Of a DNA stretch of 64,000 nt, positions 16,273-25,254 are shown in pieces (position 1 is the first letter of the stretch; every line of letters begins with the position of its first letter). Below the pieces are notes generated by a model, which saw only the letters and a program-made list of their open reading frames with translations, searched no databases and was not told the origin of the DNA. Source of the DNA: Bdellovibrionales bacterium Ga0074137 (GTDB lineage: Bacteria > Bdellovibrionota > Bdellovibrionia > Bdellovibrionales > JAMPXM01); assembly GCA_001464715.1 (NCBI GenBank), contig LNDT01000032.1, positions 1-64,000 of the forward strand, read 5' to 3'. The translations under genes were made by a program, and so were the position numbers.

Positions 16273-17106
16273 TCAACCGATTAGCTTAAGAGCCAACTGG
16301 TCTTTCGAGTTCGCCTGAGCGAGCGTCGAAGTCGCCGACTGAAGCAAGATCGAGTTTCGAGTCATTTCAGCTGTCGCACTCGCTACATCCGTGTCGCGAA
16401 TTCGAGAGTTAGCAGCAGAGAGGTTCTCTTCTGTGACGCCCAAGTTCGTGATGGTTGATGTCAAACGGTTCTGAAGAGCACCGAGGTTGGCGCGCATTCC
16501 GTTCACGTTTGTTTGTGCTGTGTCCAAAAGACCGAGAGCCGTTTGGGCGCCTTCTTTTGATGTAAAGTCGAGACCCGCAAGACCAAGAGCATCGATCGTC
16601 GCTGTATTCTCGTTTCCGTTGTACGAAATGCGATCCGCGAAATCGTCGTTGTTGATACCGACTTGGAAATCGAAGCTTGGTGTTTGACCGTCGAGAAGAC
16701 CTGTCGAGCCCCACTTTGTGACCTGCGCAATACGCTGCATCTCGCTCTTCAGCTGCTGAACTTCCTTGTTAAGGAATCCACGCTCGGTGTCGCCGATGGT
16801 GTCCGAAGCGGCCTGCATGCCGAGTTCACGAAGACGAGTTGTGATCGACGAAAGTTCGTTCAATCCGCCCTCTGCCGTCTGAACCATCGAAACGCCGTCT
16901 TGAGCGTTGCGAGATGCCTGACGAGTCGATCGAATCTGCGCCTTCATGTTTTCACTGATTGCGAGACCGGCGGCGTCGTCGGACGCTTTGTTGATTCGGC
17001 TTCCCGAAGCAAGTTTTGCCATCGATTCACCGATTTTCATCTGCGAATCACCTAAGTTACGCTGAGCATTTACTGACGCTACGTTTGTAGAAATACGAAA
17101 ACCCAT
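16273..17106 (-). CDS. fliC: Flagellin
   Basis: 277 residues, a short flagellin. The N-terminal D0/D1 region is classical (MGFRISTNVASVNAQRNLG, then GSRINKASDDAAGLAISE and SRNAQDGVSMVQTAEGGLNE), and the C-terminal D1/D0 ends in LQSATSTLAQANSKDQLALKLIG-type helix. The variable middle domain is reduced to some 60 residues, so the surface is minimal. GGAGG precedes the start at about nine bases. Flagellin is exported unfolded and polymerises to the filament. The gene is alone here, with its own terminator and a long leader carrying a hairpin and a six-codon open frame. No other flagellar gene is present. Confidence 0.97.
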   Translation of the reverse strand: MGFRISTNVASVNAQRNLGDSQMKIGESMAKLASGSRINKASDDAAGLAISENMKAQIRSTRQASRNAQDGVSMVQTAEGGLNELSSITTRLRELGMQAASDTIGDTERGFLNKEVQQLKSEMQRIAQVTKWGSTGLLDGQTPSFDFQVGINNDDFADRISYNGNENTATIDALGLAGLDFTSKEGAQTALGLLDTAQTNVNGMRANLGALQNRLTSTITNLGVTEENLSAANSRIRDTDVASATAEMTRNSILLQSATSTLAQANSKDQLALKLIG

Positions 17107-17129
17107 TTTAGAAATCCTCCGTTAAAAAT

Positions 17130-17150
17130 TTACTTAAAAAAATCGTTCAT
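17130..17150 (-). CDS. Possible six-residue leader peptide (MNDFFK) upstream of flagellin
   Basis: ATG at 17150 lies five bases after GGGAGG (17156-17161 on the plus strand), a stronger site than many in the window, and reads Met-Asn-Asp-Phe-Phe-Lys-stop. Its stop is 23 bases before the flagellin ATG, and the flagellin ribosome site lies in between. It could be a translated leader that tunes flagellin expression, or a chance frame. Confidence 0.4.
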   Translation of the reverse strand: MNDFFK

Positions 17151-17251
17151 TTGTTCCTCCCTGTTTCTGATTTCTGAAGTGAGCGAGCTCTTTTGAACAA
17201 CTCATCTTTAGAAAACCGGCATCCAAGCCTGATCAGATTTGTACTTTGCTA

Positions 17252-17272
17252 GGCGATCGATCTTCGATCGCC
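17252..17272. promoter_or_regulatory. Perfect hairpin in the flagellin leader region
   Basis: GGCGATCGA-TCT-TCGATCGCC is a perfect 9-base inverted repeat with a 3-base loop, 146 bases upstream of the flagellin start and not followed by a T-run on either strand. It may be a 5' stabilising stem or an operator. Confidence 0.5.
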
Positions 17273-17668
17273 GACAAAAATCCATGTACAACTACGTTCC
17301 TCTTCCTTGAAAGCCCCCTTTCGAACTTCTCTTCTGTCTGTTGCTAGAAAACTTTGACCAAGTTCTCTGGCACTCCTGCGCCCCTAGGAAATGTCAGAAA
17401 CAATACATTCCCGACAGCACACTCATCGTCGCTGGGGATGGTTTCTTGACAGGACGTGAGTCGCGTTCCGAGCTTAGTGGCGAAGAGTTGACGGAGATTT
17501 GTGCTTTGGTCGCGTCGAGTCTCGTAGGAGAAACGCCGTCTTTCAGGCCGTGGGACTAGGTTTTGCTGGGCGCACGTCGGGGGAAATCGTTGGGTGTAGT
17601 GATGGCTCTCGACTCAGATCCTGTTGGATTTCGAGACGCTCGAGGAAAGGCTTGTGCGAAGATTTTAG
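17273..17668. other. Non-coding stretch between hydrolase and flagellin
   Basis: About 400 bases with no convincing gene on either strand; short open frames here lack ribosome sites and recognisable sequence. I could not find a confident flagellin promoter (sigma-28 or sigma-54 type) by eye. Confidence 0.5.
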
Positions 17669-18706
17669 CTAGGAAAGTGCTTCCGACGAGGAATTTTTCG
17701 AAGTGGCCTCGTCCGAGTTGGCTTGGATCGCGACTTCAAATCGCCGGAGCTCTCGCGCTATGAATTCAGGCTCATCTTCCATGATGTGGTGACCGGCCGT
17801 CGGGTGCGTGACGAGTGTCGAGTGAGGCACCAAGCGCCGCAAGTCCTCGCAACCGGCCTGTTTGACAAGGCGATCGCGAAGGCCGCGAACAATCAGGAGC
17901 GGTGTTGTGAGGTCGCGAAACAGCGCGGGCATGCGAGGATCGGCGAGAAGATGGAACGCCTTCATAAAGGCCGAACTCGACGCACCATTGTCGCGAAATG
18001 GTTCTTGGTAGAGCGAAATAAGCCCCGGTGTGATCAATTCTCGCCGAGCGATGACTTGTCCGACGGCGGCTCCGACGGTGGTTAAAGAATTGATCCGGTG
18101 AAACTTCTCGCCGTATTTTGCAAGAGGAAGAAGGACCATTGGAACGCGCTTGGGATCGACGGCCGGTGCCATCGCAAGGATACCGGTAAACAAAGAGTCC
18201 TCGTCCATTGCGGCTTTCAGCGCAATGGCTCCCCCCATGGAGCTTGCTAGAACCATGGGACGATCGAGCTTTAAAGCACTGACAATTTTCTCGAGGTGCC
18301 GTGCCTGTTCGTCCAGTGCGTAGCTAAGGAACTTCGGCTTGTCGCTGGACCCAAATCCAGGAAAGTCGATGCAGGTCACAGTGTGATCGTTGGAGAGCCA
18401 AGGGACAACTCGACGATAAATCATCATCGATGCGCCAATTCCGTGAAGGCAAATGACGTCGGGTCCGTGGCCACTCTGTCGATAAGCGACGCCCACGGGT
18501 TCCCCACTGGTCGATTCGATTTCGATTTTTTGTTTCGGTCCTAAGCGTCGGTCCAGGTCGAGCTCATCAGAGTCGCGAGCCATCTGAGCATCAAGAGCGG
18601 CCTGACGAAGGTCGCGCCACGTTCGGAAACGAACTAGCGCAAAAAAAACGACAAGCCCCGCGATGGCGAGCAGAAGAATCATTTGCACGACGGAATCTTT
18701 TGGCAT
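17669..18706 (-). CDS. Membrane-anchored alpha/beta hydrolase
   Basis: 345 residues. One transmembrane helix at about 8-26 (MILLLAIAGLVVFFALV), then an alpha/beta-hydrolase fold: oxyanion region ICLHGIGASM, the nucleophile elbow ASSMGGA (Ser in S-x-S-M-G-G), acid Asp in RGLRDRLV and catalytic His in AGHHIMEDEP. Substrate unknown; the helical cap (about 200-260) is ordinary for esterases and epoxide-type hydrolases. The catalytic domain faces cytoplasm or periplasm depending on topology, which I cannot settle. The small zinc protein upstream ends five bases before this start, so the two are likely an operon. Confidence 0.85.
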   Translation of the reverse strand: MPKDSVVQMILLLAIAGLVVFFALVRFRTWRDLRQAALDAQMARDSDELDLDRRLGPKQKIEIESTSGEPVGVAYRQSGHGPDVICLHGIGASMMIYRRVVPWLSNDHTVTCIDFPGFGSSDKPKFLSYALDEQARHLEKIVSALKLDRPMVLASSMGGAIALKAAMDEDSLFTGILAMAPAVDPKRVPMVLLPLAKYGEKFHRINSLTTVGAAVGQVIARRELITPGLISLYQEPFRDNGASSSAFMKAFHLLADPRMPALFRDLTTPLLIVRGLRDRLVKQAGCEDLRRLVPHSTLVTHPTAGHHIMEDEPEFIARELRRFEVAIQANSDEATSKNSSSEALS

Positions 18707-18711
18707 TCGTT

Positions 18712-18975
18712 CTAATCAATCTCACAGAAGCGGCAAAAAGCCATGGTTCCCGTGAGATCGAACTCGGCCGCTTGTTCTGCGCGGGTGTGCAGGGGAGAGT
18801 AGCCCATCGTGCAGTGGTGGCGTTTTCGGTCGTAGTGACCACAATCATCGCAGAAGAAAGCCGGATTGTACTTCTTCAAATCCTCGGCGCGAACGCGGTC
18901 CATTCGAAGCCCGCGTTTGACGCGCTTATTTTGATAAGGACTTGGGGCTTTCGGCGTTGAATCGGTGGCGCTCAT
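18712..18975 (-). CDS. Small zinc-binding protein
   Basis: 87 residues. Two cysteine pairs flank a histidine-rich loop: FFCDDCGHY, then RKRHHCTMGY, and a terminal FCRFCEID. Five Cys and several His are enough for a zinc ribbon. A basic N-terminal region (KRVKRGLRMDR) precedes it. I know no named family for it. It shares an operon with the downstream hydrolase and is divergent from clpB. Confidence 0.65.
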   Translation of the reverse strand: MSATDSTPKAPSPYQNKRVKRGLRMDRVRAEDLKKYNPAFFCDDCGHYDRKRHHCTMGYSPLHTRAEQAAEFDLTGTMAFCRFCEID

Positions 18976-19078
18976 GCTTATCCTATTTTTGGTCCGACGA
19001 ATTGACGGGTGCTAAAACGACCTCATGTTAGAGTTGTTCCGTTAAAGACTCAAGAATTCGCCAAAAAGGGGCTTCTCA

Positions 19079-21691
19079 ATGAGCGAAATCGAAAAAATGA
19101 CAGTGAAAGCTCAAGAAGCCATGCAGGCTGCGGCGAAACTGGCCGAGGATAGTTCACATTCGGCGGTTGAGCCGGAACATTTACTCTCGGTGCTCTTGTC
19201 GCAACCGGACGGTTTCGTTCCAAGCCTTGTGGCTTCAGCAGGGGCTTCCGTTGGTGCCTTAAAGCGTGATGTCGAGCAGGGTCTTTCAGCGCGGCCCGAA
19301 GTCAGCGGCGCGTCGAAGCGAGTTGTTGCAAGTCAGCGACTGGTGGCTCTTTTCAATCGGGCCGATGTCGAGATGAGAGCCCTCGGCGACAGTTTCATAT
19401 CGACAGAACATTTTCTGCTGGGTCTTTTGCACGATTCAGCCCCACCAGAAATTGCCAAACTTTTAAAGTCCAACGGTCTCACTCGAAACAAAGTGGAAGC
19501 GGCGGTAGCGAAAATGCGCGGCGGAAAAAAAATCACAGACGATTCTCCCGAGAATACAATGGAAGCGCTCAAAAAATACGGGCGCGATCTGACTCAGGCC
19601 GCTAGCGACGGGAAACTTGACCCCGTGATTGGTCGAGATGAAGAAATTCGGCGTGTTATCCAAGTTCTCTCGCGACGAACGAAGAACAATCCGGTGCTGA
19701 TTGGAGAACCCGGTGTCGGTAAAACGGCGATCGCGGAAGGTCTTGCACTTCGCATCGTCAAAGGCGATGTGCCGGAAGCGCTCAAGGGAAAAAAATTGAT
19801 GTCGCTCGATATGGGAGCGCTGATCGCAGGAGCTAAGTATCGCGGTGAATTCGAGGACCGATTAAAAGCCGTCATTAAAGAAGTCACTGAAGCTCATGGT
19901 CAGATCGTTTTGTTTATCGACGAGCTTCACACGCTGGTGGGTGCGGGTAAATCCGAAGGTTCCATGGACGCTGGGCAGCTCTTGAAACCTGCGCTGGCTC
20001 GTGGCGAGCTGCGCTGTATCGGTGCAACGACGCTCGACGAGTACCAGAAGTACATCGAAAAAGATGCGGCTCTTGAACGCCGCTTCCAACAAGTCATGGT
20101 CAATGAACCCTCGATTGAGGATGCGATCACGATTTTGCGCGGACTGAAAGAAAAGTACGAAGTTCATCACGGAGTTCGTATTCGCGATTCGGCTCTTATT
20201 GCTGCAGTGAAACTTTCGCATCGCTACATCACGGCGCGATTTCTTCCTGATAAGGCCATCGACTTGATGGACGAAGCGGCCAGCCGTCTTTCGATTGAAA
20301 TTGGAAGTGTTCCGGCAGAAGTCGACACTCTCGAGCGCGAACGCATGCAGCTTCAAGTCGAGCGCGAGGCCATGCGCCGAGAAAAAGATGAAGCGAGTGC
20401 TGAACGCCTCGAACTTATCGAAGAAGAGCTTGAGACGCTGGACTCTAAAATCGCGACACTTCGAAAGCAGTGGGAATCCGAAAAATTTGGAATTAATGAG
20501 CTTAAAAATACGAAAGAAGTCATCGATACTCTGCGGGTCGATATCGAACGCGCTGAGCGGACGGGGCAGCTCGAAAAAGCGGCTGAACTGAAGTACGGAA
20601 AGCTTCCCGAACTTGAGCGTAAGCTTAAAGCTTTAAACGATGAAGCGGACACGAAGCGTCCCACAGACAACCGTATGCTCCGCGAGGAAGTGGGCCCAGA
20701 GGAAATCGCTGAAGTTGTTGCGAAGTGGACAGGCATTCCTGTCACGCGAATGCTTTTGGCAGAGCAAGAACGACTTTTAAAAATGGAAGACAGTCTAAGA
20801 AAACGTGTCGTCGGGCAAGATCATGCGCTGACCGTCGTGGCCGATGCGATTCGTCGAGCTCGCGCCGAAATCTCGGATCCAAATCGCCCCGTCGGATCAT
20901 TTTTGTTTTTAGGACCGACCGGAGTCGGGAAAACTGAAACAGTAAAAGCCGTTGCCGAATTTTTATTCGACACCGAGCAAGCTGTGATTCGCATCGACAT
21001 GAGTGAATACATGGAAAAACATTCGGTCGCGCGCCTTGTCGGAGCGCCTCCGGGGTATGTCGGTTACGAAGAGGGCGGTCAGCTCACAGAGCAGGTTCGC
21101 CGAAAACCTTACTCGGTGATTCTTCTCGACGAGGTCGAGAAAGCACATCCCGATGTTTTCAACATACTTTTGCAGGTTCTCGACGACGGTCGACTCACGG
21201 ATGGTCAAGGGCGCACGGTCGATTTTAAGAATGCAGTTCTGGTTATGACTTCAAACTTGGGATCACACGCGATTTCTGATCCTGATCTCACGCCCGAAAA
21301 TCGAGAGACATTGATCAACGAGGCGCTTCGCGCTCACTTTAGACCTGAGTTTTTAAATCGGGTCGATGAAACTGTGATTTTCAATCAGCTCAAGCCCGAT
21401 CAGATTGAAGGCATCGTCGGAATCCAGCTCGAGCTAGTCGTAAAACGACTGGCCGAGAAAAAAGTCGAACTGGTGTTTTCAAGCGAGGCGCGAAAGTTTT
21501 TGGCGAATCGAGGTTTTGATCCGGCCTACGGCGCGCGGCCGCTCAAGCGCGTGATCCAAAGCGCAGTTTTGAATCCGCTAGCAAAAGAGCTTATCGCCGG
21601 GCGAATCAAGGGCGGCGAAAAGGTCACTGTCGTCTCGAAGCTAAAAGGTAAGGACGAGGCTCTGGCCTTCGAAACAGAAGCGATTCATTAG
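19079..21691 (+). CDS. clpB: ATP-dependent disaggregase ClpB
   Basis: 870 residues, the normal ClpB length. Two Clp-N repeats (about 1-150); first AAA+ with Walker A GEPGVGKT and pore loop [11 protein letters not shown]; the coiled-coil middle domain (about 410-530) that defines ClpB against ClpA/C; second AAA+ with Walker A GPTGVGKT and pore loop [13 protein letters not shown]; a C-terminal domain with [12 protein letters not shown]. It extracts proteins from aggregates with DnaK. No ClpP-binding loop is apparent. AAGGGG precedes ATG 19079. A monocistronic gene; no convincing heat-shock promoter was identified in the 103 bases upstream. Confidence 0.98.
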   Translation: MSEIEKMTVKAQEAMQAAAKLAEDSSHSAVEPEHLLSVLLSQPDGFVPSLVASAGASVGALKRDVEQGLSARPEVSGASKRVVASQRLVALFNRADVEMRALGDSFISTEHFLLGLLHDSAPPEIAKLLKSNGLTRNKVEAAVAKMRGGKKITDDSPENTMEALKKYGRDLTQAASDGKLDPVIGRDEEIRRVIQVLSRRTKNNPVLIGEPGVGKTAIAEGLALRIVKGDVPEALKGKKLMSLDMGALIAGAKYRGEFEDRLKAVIKEVTEAHGQIVLFIDELHTLVGAGKSEGSMDAGQLLKPALARGELRCIGATTLDEYQKYIEKDAALERRFQQVMVNEPSIEDAITILRGLKEKYEVHHGVRIRDSALIAAVKLSHRYITARFLPDKAIDLMDEAASRLSIEIGSVPAEVDTLERERMQLQVEREAMRREKDEASAERLELIEEELETLDSKIATLRKQWESEKFGINELKNTKEVIDTLRVDIERAERTGQLEKAAELKYGKLPELERKLKALNDEADTKRPTDNRMLREEVGPEEIAEVVAKWTGIPVTRMLLAEQERLLKMEDSLRKRVVGQDHALTVVADAIRRARAEISDPNRPVGSFLFLGPTGVGKTETVKAVAEFLFDTEQAVIRIDMSEYMEKHSVARLVGAPPGYVGYEEGGQLTEQVRRKPYSVILLDEVEKAHPDVFNILLQVLDDGRLTDGQGRTVDFKNAVLVMTSNLGSHAISDPDLTPENRETLINEALRAHFRPEFLNRVDETVIFNQLKPDQIEGIVGIQLELVVKRLAEKKVELVFSSEARKFLANRGFDPAYGARPLKRVIQSAVLNPLAKELIAGRIKGGEKVTVVSKLKGKDEALAFETEAIH

Positions 21692-21803
21692 GCTCGAAAA
21701 CGTCCTCCAGTCTGGAAATAATGACAATCAGGCCGCGCCAAAGACCCGCTCTTCCGACCGGAACCATAGATCTCTCGGCACGAGATGAGCACAGCTCGTC
21801 CGT

Positions 21804-22742
21804 ATGAAAAATCGAACGGATTTCAGATTCTTCTTGGGGGCTCTCGCTCTGTCCGTCTTTGGACTGAGCTTCCTCGCCCCGACGTCGGCCCTCGCTCAAT
21901 CCGAGCTTCCAGGCATATCCGGTGACGTCGGAATGTCCCAGAAAAGCACCTCCGTTTATCGACGCATCAGCCGGCGCGCCCTGCTCTCGCTCCAAGAAAA
22001 CAAGGATTCGTTTTTTGTATTCGGAGAAGGCGAGACAACACCGCTTGCGACCCGACTCGAGTTCGAAAAATTCTGCATGGACACTGATCACAGCGATGTC
22101 GTTTCGTGGCAGACGAAAAACTCCAACACTGAAAACAAGCAACGGCGGATTACAAAAATCACCTTTTCTTGTGTGCTCGACAGTGACTACCCAAGGATAA
22201 AAGAGCGACTGTTTGTTTTTACTTTTGAAGTCTCCGGCGCTTTATCCTCGCGCTCGAGCGACCCTTCCGTTGATCCTTTGATTGGTGAAGCGCCTCGTTT
22301 GGCCGACATTCAAATCGCGGCGGCAGATATTGCGGACGCAACGGCGGCGGACTTTGACAAAGCGTTCGCGGGCTCTTCGGCCTCCGTCCTTGGGACCCCT
22401 GCTGGAAAAGTAGCAGTCGCTATCTCGGGCGCTGTGCTCTCAACCGGAACCACAGCGAGCGAGGCAGAGGCTCAATCAAAAGCAGCCGCCCCATCGAAAT
22501 CGATAACTTCTGTCGGTAAAGATGCACTTTTAGCAGGACTGGGGGCAGCGCTCAGTCACTTTGTGTTTGATGTTGCTCCGGCCTCATCCGGCCTCTCGGG
22601 CGGTGCCTTATCCATCGTCGTGGAAGACCTCCAGCAAAAGCACCGTAAGGGCTTTCCACCCGCGTTCTCGTCCACAGGTCCCAACCGCTTGAATCGGAAT
22701 GGACAAAGACCGGTCACGGTTTACCTGACTTTCAAATTCTAG
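21804..22742 (+). CDS. Exported protein of unknown function
   Basis: 312 residues. A signal peptide (cleavage near ALA-QSE, about 32) is followed by a region with SVYRRISRRALLSLQENKDSFF, two cysteines (FCMD and SCVLD), an Ala/Ser-rich middle (about 170-235) and a C-terminal strand VTVYLTFKF that could be membrane- or barrel-associated. No family recognised. It lies between clpB and the riboflavin genes, in the same direction as both but with spacers on each side. Confidence 0.6.
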   Translation: MKNRTDFRFFLGALALSVFGLSFLAPTSALAQSELPGISGDVGMSQKSTSVYRRISRRALLSLQENKDSFFVFGEGETTPLATRLEFEKFCMDTDHSDVVSWQTKNSNTENKQRRITKITFSCVLDSDYPRIKERLFVFTFEVSGALSSRSSDPSVDPLIGEAPRLADIQIAAADIADATAADFDKAFAGSSASVLGTPAGKVAVAISGAVLSTGTTASEAEAQSKAAAPSKSITSVGKDALLAGLGAALSHFVFDVAPASSGLSGGALSIVVEDLQQKHRKGFPPAFSSTGPNRLNRNGQRPVTVYLTFKF

Positions 22743-22799
22743 AGCCAAATACGCCCTGGGGATTGACTCGAAAAGGGTGCCCCCACCATAGTGCGTCCT

Positions 22800-23465
22800 A
22801 TGTTCTCAGGCATTGTCGAAGAAAAATCGAGCATCGTTCGCGTCGTCGAATTGATACCGGGCCGCCTCGTGCGTGTTTGGGTGTCCAAGCCCAAGTCGTT
22901 CAACGACCTTGCGCTGGGCGACTCCGTGGCCAACGATGGCGTCTGCTTAACTGTCGAGGCTGTCGCTGACGATACGATTCAATTTGCAGTTGCGGCCGAA
23001 ACGCTCGCTGTAACGAATTGGAAAAAAGCTGTTTCCGAGGGGCCTGAGAGTTTGGTGGGTCACGTCGTGAATCTTGAACGCAGTCTTCGTTTTGGCGACC
23101 GCATTCACGGGCACCTTGTCTCAGGACACGTGGATGCTGCGGCTCGCGTTGTTCGGGTTGAGAATTTTGGAGAGACACGCACACTTGACGTTGAAATCCC
23201 AGAGGCCCTTCGTTCCATGGTTTGGAAAAAAGGAAGCTGGGCATTGAATGGCGTCAGCCTCACGGTGAATTCCGTGGAGGCCGGAATCGCATCGCATGGA
23301 CTCATTCCCGAAACACTTCTCCGCACGAATCTTGGCTCTTTAAAAGAAGGCGATCTGGTGAATGTTGAAGTGGACCCCTTCGCGCGTTCGGTCGCACATT
23401 CTGTCGATACTTACCTGCAAGAAAAGTTAGGCCTGCAAGAAAAGTTAGGAAAGAAGATCCAATGA
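22800..23465 (+). CDS. ribE: Riboflavin synthase alpha chain
   Basis: 221 residues starting MFSGIVEE, the invariant riboflavin synthase N-terminus; an in-frame GTG three codons earlier (22791) is unlikely. Two lumazine-binding barrels: the first contains GDSVANDGVCLTVE and the second GSWALNGVSLTVN, with GHVVN and SGHVDAAARV motifs. It dismutates two 6,7-dimethyl-8-ribityllumazine to riboflavin and the pyrimidine substrate. No clear Shine-Dalgarno is seen, which is odd for the first gene of an operon. The stop overlaps the ribBA start by four bases (ATGA). Confidence 0.96.
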   Translation: MFSGIVEEKSSIVRVVELIPGRLVRVWVSKPKSFNDLALGDSVANDGVCLTVEAVADDTIQFAVAAETLAVTNWKKAVSEGPESLVGHVVNLERSLRFGDRIHGHLVSGHVDAAARVVRVENFGETRTLDVEIPEALRSMVWKKGSWALNGVSLTVNSVEAGIASHGLIPETLLRTNLGSLKEGDLVNVEVDPFARSVAHSVDTYLQEKLGLQEKLGKKIQ

Positions 23466-24688
23466 ACTCTGCAAAAATGAACTCCATCGAAGAGTTAGTG
23501 GCCGAGATTAGATCTGGGCGCATGGTTGTCCTCATCGACGATGAGGATCGCGAGAACGAAGGCGATCTTGTGCTCGCTGCGGATTTCGTGACCCCTGAAA
23601 CCATTAACTTCATGGTGAAAGAGGCGCGTGGATTGGTGTGTCTTTCACTGACGCAAGACCAGATTGAGCGACTTGAGCTTCCGCAGATGGTTCGAGAGGA
23701 TTCAAACTTAAGTCCCAACAAAACGGCCTTCACCGTCAGTATCGAAGCTTCGAAAGGAATCAGTACGGGAATTAGTGCGGCGGACCGTGCGCACACGATC
23801 CGTGTGGCGAGTCGGCTCGATGCAAAGCCAAGCGATGTGATCACGCCGGGCCATATTTTTCCGATCCGCGCAAAAGATGGCGGAGTCTTAAAGCGCGCGG
23901 GCCACACCGAAGGAAGCATCGACCTTTGCAAGCTCGCGGGACTTAGCCCTGCGGCTGTCATTTGCGAGGTCATGAACGACGATGGAACGATGGCCCGTGT
24001 CGGAGACCTTCGAGAGTTTGCAAAAAAGCACGATTTGAAAATTGGTACGATCGTTGACCTCATCCGCTACCGACTCGAAAACGAATCGTTGGTCGAGGAA
24101 GTCGCGACCGCGAAACTTCCCAATCGGTTTGGTGAAGATTTTAAAGTCCGTGCGTTTCGAAGTCTCCTCGATGGAACTGAACATCTGGTGCTGCAGCTTG
24201 GTGACTTATCAAAAGGTGAACCATCGATGGTCCGCGTTCACTCCGAGTGTATGACCGGCGATGTGTTCGGAAGCACGCGCTGTGACTGCGGACCTCAGCT
24301 TCACAAAGCGATGGAGATGATCTCCAACGAAGGGCGCGGAGCCATTCTTTATCTTCGTCAGGAGGGTCGGGGCATTGGTCTTGTGAACAAGCTTCGCGCT
24401 TATGCACTTCAAGACGGTGGACTCGACACAGTCGAAGCGAATGCTCACCTGGGATTTCCGCCGGATGCCCGAGACTACGGAATTGGCGCACAGATTTTGC
24501 GAGCGATTGGCCTTAGAAAAATCAGACTTTTGACAAACAATCCGGCCAAGCGAGTTGGGTTGAAAGGGTACGGAATCGAAGTCGTGGGGCGCGTTCCGCT
24601 TGTCGTCGAAACTCACGCCAACAACGCCGAGTACATGAAAGTGAAAAAAGACAAGATGGGTCACGTTTACGATTCGGTCGAGGATTGA
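23462..24688 (+). CDS. ribBA: Bifunctional DHBP synthase / GTP cyclohydrolase II
   Basis: 408 residues. The RibB half (about 1-205) has the metal and substrate loop DDEDRENEGD and the GHIFPIRAKDGG and RAGHTEGSIDL motifs. The RibA half (about 215-405) has the zinc cysteines in VHSECMTGDVFGSTRCDCGPQ, the EGRGIGL catalytic loop and NNPAKR. It makes both precursors of lumazine: the four-carbon unit from ribulose 5-phosphate and the pyrimidine from GTP. Both halves look active. Translationally coupled to ribE; ribH starts three bases after its stop. A ribD gene is not in the window. Confidence 0.97.
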   Translation: MNSAKMNSIEELVAEIRSGRMVVLIDDEDRENEGDLVLAADFVTPETINFMVKEARGLVCLSLTQDQIERLELPQMVREDSNLSPNKTAFTVSIEASKGISTGISAADRAHTIRVASRLDAKPSDVITPGHIFPIRAKDGGVLKRAGHTEGSIDLCKLAGLSPAAVICEVMNDDGTMARVGDLREFAKKHDLKIGTIVDLIRYRLENESLVEEVATAKLPNRFGEDFKVRAFRSLLDGTEHLVLQLGDLSKGEPSMVRVHSECMTGDVFGSTRCDCGPQLHKAMEMISNEGRGAILYLRQEGRGIGLVNKLRAYALQDGGLDTVEANAHLGFPPDARDYGIGAQILRAIGLRKIRLLTNNPAKRVGLKGYGIEVVGRVPLVVETHANNAEYMKVKKDKMGHVYDSVED

Positions 24689-24691
24689 TCG

Positions 24692-25246
24692 ATGCGGCGA
24701 ACGGCAAAGCAAAAACAAAAAGACTCCGCCATCACCAAAGCTGCGAAACCGGCTAAGGGCAAAGCCTCAAAAGCGCCGCCATCGATTCGTGGGTCCCTTG
24801 ACGGCGCGAAACTTCGAATCGGCATCGTAACGGCCAGATTTAATAGTGACATCACTTCGGAGCTCGAAAGCGGCGCACTTCGGACGCTTGTGAAGCTGGG
24901 CGTTCGCTCCAAAAACATCCGCTGTGTTAGCGTTCCAGGTGCCGTCGAGATAACGGTCGCCGCGCAAGCCCTTCTTAAGTCGGGGTCCGACGCCGTGATT
25001 GCTCTTGGCTGCGTGATTCGGGGCGAGACCACTCACTACGAATCGGTGGTGGGGGTGGTGGATCGCGGTTGCACCCACCTTCAACTGGAAACAGGCCGAC
25101 CTGTTGTGTTCGGTGTTATTACGACGGAAAATAAAGAGCAGGCGCTTGATCGCATCGGTGGCCGACACGGTCACAAGGGCGAAGACGCTGCCGAAGTCGC
25201 TGTCGAGATGGCGAATCTCCTGAAAGATAAAACCTTTAGAAAATAG
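24692..25246 (+). CDS. ribH: 6,7-dimethyl-8-ribityllumazine synthase
   Basis: 184 residues. A Lys/Ala-rich extension (about 1-30, RRTAKQKQKDSAITKAAKPA) precedes the conserved core, which begins LRIGIVTARFNSDI and carries VPGAVEIT, ALGCVIRGETTHYE and GVITTENKEQAL. The core condenses the two RibBA products to lumazine and normally assembles as pentamers or icosahedra. The basic extension is unusual and may face the capsid surface or bind nucleic acid. The sensor kinase gene follows after eight bases. Confidence 0.96.
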   Translation: MRRTAKQKQKDSAITKAAKPAKGKASKAPPSIRGSLDGAKLRIGIVTARFNSDITSELESGALRTLVKLGVRSKNIRCVSVPGAVEITVAAQALLKSGSDAVIALGCVIRGETTHYESVVGVVDRGCTHLQLETGRPVVFGVITTENKEQALDRIGGRHGHKGEDAAEVAVEMANLLKDKTFRK

Positions 25247-25254
25247 GGAGTGCG

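Noticed and set aside
17341-17763. Two short plus-strand open frames upstream of the hydrolase end
   Set aside because: No ribosome sites, no recognisable sequence, and one overlaps the hydrolase gene antisense.
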